Position numbers and translations under genes: made by a program | Notes under the pieces: model-generated | Told to the model about the DNA's origin: nothing | The model's input: the letters and a program-made list of their open reading frames with translations, nothing else | Databases searched by the model: none | Source of the DNA: JAIVJN01 sp036732565 | Lineage (GTDB): Bacteria > Acidobacteriota > Vicinamibacteria > Vicinamibacterales > UBA2999 | Assembly: GCA_036732565.1 (NCBI GenBank) | Contig: DAINCF010000302.1 | Span: 1-8,571, forward strand | Length of the DNA: 8,571 nt | Direction: 5' to 3' | In this document: positions 5,773 through 8,571 of the stretch, piece by piece | How the letters are laid out: each line of letters opens with the position of its first letter | How positions within the stretch are numbered: the stretch's first letter is position 1

Positions 5773-6522
5773 ATGCTCTCCACACTCGTCGCGGCGGTCC
5801 GCTCCGTCCTCACCTACATCATCGTCTCCATCTACACGCTGATCGCCGGCACCGTCGGTCTGGCGATCGTGATTCCGTTCCGGTGGAAAGGGCTGCTGTA
5901 CGGGCTGGGGCACATCGGAGCGTCGCTGGCGCTCGGCCTCTCGGGTATTCGCTATCGCGTGATCGGTCGGGAGCACATCCCGCACGATCGCGCGGTGGTG
6001 TTCTGCGCCAACCATCAGAGCAACGTCGATCCACCGGTGCTGTTCCGCGCGCTGCACCGGCGGCTCCACATCCTCTACAAGGCCGAGCTGCGGAAGATTC
6101 CCGTGCTCGGCTATGCCTTCGAGGTCGGCGGTTTCATCGCGGTGGCGCGCGACCACCGCGAGGCGGCCATGGCGTCGATCGAGCGCGCGGCGCGATCCAT
6201 CCGCTCCGGCAACTCGTTTCTCATCTTCCCGGAAGGGACGCGCAGCAGGACGAATGAGCTATTGCCCTTCAAGAAGGGCGGGTTCATCATGGCGCTGAAG
6301 GGGGAGGCGCCCATCGTGCCCGTGGCCGTCAGCGGCGGGCGGGATGCGATGCGCAAGGGAAGCGCGATCATCCGGCCCGTGATGGTGACCGTCCGAGTGG
6401 GCGAACCGATTGAGACCGCGGGCATGACGACGCAGGACCGCGATAGATTGATTGCGATGGTCCGGGAACGCATCGAAGGGTTGTTGCGCGATCGGCCGGC
6501 CCAAATGCCATGGAGCTCTTAG
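5773..6522 (+). CDS. plsC: 1-acyl-sn-glycerol-3-phosphate acyltransferase (PlsC/LPLAT family)
   Basis: PlsC enzymes add the second acyl chain to lysophosphatidic acid to make phosphatidic acid at the inner membrane. Seen in 249 residues: a hydrophobic N-terminal anchor (about 12-36); catalytic block I NHQSNVD (80-86; His81 and Asp86, the HX4D pair); block II KAELRKIPVLG (103-113); substrate-binding block III FPEGTR (152-157); and block IV IVPVAVSG (181-188). All four family blocks are intact and the length is typical. The ATG at 5773 gives the expected membrane-anchored N-terminus, and no other ATG precedes block I. It lies only 6 nt after the T-run of the upstream palindrome and shows no Shine-Dalgarno sequence. 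The 3' end overlaps the DUF4126 gene by 13 nt. Related lysophospholipid acyltransferases with other acceptors cannot be excluded. Confidence 0.93.
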   Translation: MLSTLVAAVRSVLTYIIVSIYTLIAGTVGLAIVIPFRWKGLLYGLGHIGASLALGLSGIRYRVIGREHIPHDRAVVFCANHQSNVDPPVLFRALHRRLHILYKAELRKIPVLGYAFEVGGFIAVARDHREAAMASIERAARSIRSGNSFLIFPEGTRSRTNELLPFKKGGFIMALKGEAPIVPVAVSGGRDAMRKGSAIIRPVMVTVRVGEPIETAGMTTQDRDRLIAMVRERIEGLLRDRPAQMPWSS

Positions 6523-7106
6523 CCACGCTCGGTCGCACGTTTGGCTTCTCGCTGGCCGCCGGGGTGAACCTCTACGCGACCATCGCCATCCTCGGCCTGG
6601 CCGCTCGCTTCAACCTCGTCTCGCTGCCGCCGCAGTACGCGGCCTTCGACAGCGACTGGATCATCGGTGGCGCGCTGGCGCTCTACGCCATCGAGTTCAT
6701 CGCCGACAAGGTGCCGTGGGTCGACACGCTGTGGGACGGGATGCACACGTTCATCCGTCCGGTTGGCGGTGCGCTGATCGCCGTCATGTCGTTGGGTGAC
6801 GCCTCCCCTGGGCTGGAAGCCCTCGTCGCCGTGGCCGGTGGCTCGCTGGCCGCCGGGAGTCACCTGACCAAGGCGAGCGCGCGCGTGGCTGCGAACACCA
6901 GCCCGGAGCCGTTCACCAATTGGACGCTGAGCATCCTGGGCGACATCTTCGTGTTCGTGATCGGCTTCCTGGCGTTGCAGTACCCGCTGGCCGCATTGCT
7001 CGTCACCGCCGTCATCGCCATCCTGATGATCCTGGCCATCCGCCTGCTCGTCCGCGCGCTCTTCAGACGGTCTGCCTCGCCGCCCGCTTCAAGCGCTAGT
7101 ATGTAG
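6510..7106 (+). CDS. DUF4126 family integral membrane protein
   Basis: The 198-residue product has about five hydrophobic segments (roughly 12-32, 49-66, 85-118 with a break, 139-157 and 159-181). The family hallmarks are present: SLAAGVNLYAT (14-24), IEFIADKVPWVDTLW (61-75) running into HTFIRPVGGAL (79-89), and NTSPEPFTNW (129-138). DUF4126 has no established function that I know of. The Ser/Ala/Pro tail (187-198) is dispensable-looking. The ATG overlaps the last codons of plsC in another frame, which points to translational coupling and a possible envelope or lipid-related role; that is context only. No clear Shine-Dalgarno is visible before the ATG, as often in overlapping genes. Confidence 0.9.
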   Translation: MELLATLGRTFGFSLAAGVNLYATIAILGLAARFNLVSLPPQYAAFDSDWIIGGALALYAIEFIADKVPWVDTLWDGMHTFIRPVGGALIAVMSLGDASPGLEALVAVAGGSLAAGSHLTKASARVAANTSPEPFTNWTLSILGDIFVFVIGFLALQYPLAALLVTAVIAILMILAIRLLVRALFRRSASPPASSASM

Positions 7107-7122
7107 CAGTCGCCCTGCCTGC

Positions 7123-7135
7123 GACGGGAGCCGTC
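7123..7135 (+). promoter_or_regulatory. Ribosome binding site of the VWA gene inside a small hairpin
   Basis: GGGAG (7126-7130) lies 5 nt before the ATG at 7136. GACGG (7123-7127) and CCGTC (7131-7135) are complementary around the loop GAG, so the site sits partly in a 5-bp hairpin that touches the start codon. The Shine-Dalgarno supports the chosen start; the hairpin may be chance. Confidence 0.55.
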
Positions 7136-8571
7136 ATGATTCGCGTCCGGTTCGTGTGGCCGCTACTCGCCCTCGTTCCGATTACGGTTTACGCGCTACA
7201 AGAAAAGCCAGCGCAGGAGTCGCCGGCGCAGGAGCAGCGCGCGCCACGCTTCCGCGGCGGCGCCAACCTCGTGCGCGTCGATGCCTACATCTCACAGCAG
7301 GGCGTCCCGGTGCTCGACCTCAAGGCGCCCGACTTCGAAGTGCTCGAAGACGACGTCCCGCAGCGGGTTGAAGATCTCGAGCTGATCCAGGTCGCGCCTC
7401 CCGTGCCCGAGCAGACGCGTGTCGAGCCGAACACCGTCGCGGAGTCGCGGGCGATGGCCGAGCAACCCGACTCACGGCTGTTCGTCTTGTTCCTCGACGT
7501 GTGGCACGTGCAGCTCGCCGGCTCGCATGGTGCGTCGAAGCCGATCATCAGCTTGCTGGATCGCGTCATCGGTCGCGACGACTTCGTCGGCGTCATGACC
7601 CCCGAGATGTCGGCGCGCAACCTGACCCTCGCGCGCAGGACCGGCACCATCGAAGGCATCCTGAAGGACAACTGGTTCTGGGGCGAGCGCGATCGGGCGA
7701 ACTCCTCCGATCCACGAGAGCTGGAGATCAACACCTGCTATCCCGACAGCGGTAAGGAGTACGCCGGCATCGCCGCCGAGATGATCGCGCGGCGGCGCGA
7801 GAAGAAAACCCTCGACGCGCTGGATGACTTGATTGGGCATCTCGAGGGCACGCGCGACGAGCGCACGTTCGTCGTGCTGATGTCCGAAGGGTGGCGGCTG
7901 TTTCCGCGCAACGAGAACTTGGCGCGCGCGCTCCCGGAAGCGCCGGGCATGACCGCGAACCCGCCCGGGATGCCGGAGCCGCTGGGTGTCGAAGCGGGAC
8001 GGTTGAAGGTCAATCCGAAGGGCACCTCCTTCGAAGCGTGCGAGCGTGAGCGGTCGATGCTGGCGTTCTCGGATCATCAGGTGGAGTTCCGGCGCATCCT
8101 GCAGAAAGCGAACCGCGCGAACGTGAGCTTCTATCCGGTGGACGCACGCGGCCTGGTCGTGTTCGACGAGCCCATCGGTCCACGCCGGCCACCACTACCG
8201 AGCGTCGACGCCGAGCGGCTCCGCGGACGGCAATCGTCGCTGCGCGAGCTGGCGGAACAGACCGACGGCACCGTCGTGATCAACACGAACGACGTCGAGG
8301 GCGCGGTCAACCGCATGCTCACCGACACGGGCGCGTACTACTTGCTGCGCTACTACTCGACGAACACCAGGCTCGACGGACGGTTTCGACGCATCACCGT
8401 TCGCGTGAAGCGGCCGGGCCTCGACGTGCGGAGTCGCCCAGGGTATCTCGCGCCGACGGAAGCGGACATGGCGTCGGCACGGGTCGATGCGCTGATGAGC
8501 GGGGCGCCCGTCGGGCACACCACCACGCCGCCGGCGATGTCGAGCGCAGCGGGATCGGCCTGCAACAGCAC
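7136..8571 (+). CDS. Secreted VWFA-related protein, C-terminus cut off by the window edge
   Basis: The frame is open for 478 codons from the ATG at 7136 to the window end. The N-terminus has Arg3 and Arg5 and a hydrophobic stretch (6-21), a likely Sec signal, then a Gln/Glu/Pro/Ala-rich linker. NLVRVDAYISQQGVPVLDL followed by DFEVLEDD (44-73) is the typical entry to the VWFA-related domain common in Acidobacteriota. The VWA-like fold begins at RLFVLFLD, with Asp121. Near residues 399-440 come TGAYYLLRYYS, the RRITVRVKRPGL strand and RSRPGYLAP, which end this domain in the family. The metal-binding MIDAS motif DxSxS is replaced by DVWHV (121-125), and the later Ser/Thr-Asp-Gly position reads SEG, so classical metal-dependent ligand binding is doubtful. 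Cys201 and Cys302 could pair outside the cytoplasm. The gene starts 29 nt after DUF4126 and has a good GGGAG site. Its ligand is unknown. Confidence 0.88.
   Translation, partial: MIRVRFVWPLLALVPITVYALQEKPAQESPAQEQRAPRFRGGANLVRVDAYISQQGVPVLDLKAPDFEVLEDDVPQRVEDLELIQVAPPVPEQTRVEPNTVAESRAMAEQPDSRLFVLFLDVWHVQLAGSHGASKPIISLLDRVIGRDDFVGVMTPEMSARNLTLARRTGTIEGILKDNWFWGERDRANSSDPRELEINTCYPDSGKEYAGIAAEMIARRREKKTLDALDDLIGHLEGTRDERTFVVLMSEGWRLFPRNENLARALPEAPGMTANPPGMPEPLGVEAGRLKVNPKGTSFEACERERSMLAFSDHQVEFRRILQKANRANVSFYPVDARGLVVFDEPIGPRRPPLPSVDAERLRGRQSSLRELAEQTDGTVVINTNDVEGAVNRMLTDTGAYYLLRYYSTNTRLDGRFRRITVRVKRPGLDVRSRPGYLAPTEADMASARVDALMSGAPVGHTTTPPAMSSAAGSACNS

Noticed and set aside
5111..5785. Leftward 224-codon frame opposite carD
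   Set aside because: It is antisense to a clear CarD protein and runs through the palindrome; composition is that of a complementary frame.
7472..8077. Leftward 201-codon frame opposite the VWA-related gene
   Set aside because: It is antisense to a continuous frame with signal peptide, family motifs and a good ribosome site.

Overview
The window is high-GC bacterial DNA, most likely from an Acidobacteriota chromosome (Vicinamibacteria-like by general feel). That placement rests on the GC-rich codon use and on the set of families present: a VWFA-related protein of the type abundant in Acidobacteriota, a DUF4126 membrane protein, a CarD regulator and a membrane-anchored MutS-like ATPase. It is an inference, because no rRNA or marker protein is present.

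The left half (1-4755) is read leftward as three genes in the order exported methyltransferase (4755-4162), membrane-anchored MutS-family ATPase (4192-2339) and HerA/DUF87-like P-loop ATPase (2220 to beyond the left edge). The first two overlap by about 31 nt. The last two are separated by 118 nt that is almost entirely filled by an inverted array of degenerate 7-bp repeats around GC-rich hairpins. The ATPase gene is open from its ATG to base 1 and so has no stop in the window. Long open frames on the opposite strand over these genes are GC-driven shadows. Inside the ATPase gene is a 9-bp minisatellite that encodes eleven Ala-Gln-Gly/Ser tripeptides.

The middle (4756-5107) is a divergent intergenic region. 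It holds a good sigma70-type promoter (TTGATT, 18 nt, TATACT) facing right into a carD-family gene, plus several inverted and direct repeats of unknown role.

The right half is read rightward: carD (5108-5710, with an unusual basic C-terminal tail), a perfect 28-nt palindrome followed by a T-run, plsC-type acyltransferase (5773-6522), DUF4126 membrane protein (6510-7106, overlapping plsC by 13 nt), and a secreted VWA-related protein that runs off the right edge (7136-8571). PlsC and DUF4126 are probably translationally coupled. The VWA gene follows after 29 nt with its own Shine-Dalgarno sequence.

I see no tRNA, rRNA, CRISPR array, transposase, phage gene or toxin-antitoxin pair. The items that most repay a second look are the inverted heptamer element at 2222-2329, the Ala-Gln-Gly repeat inside the ATPase, the apparently exported SAM methyltransferase next to a membrane MutS protein, the basic tail on CarD, and the palindrome-terminator crowded against the plsC start codon.
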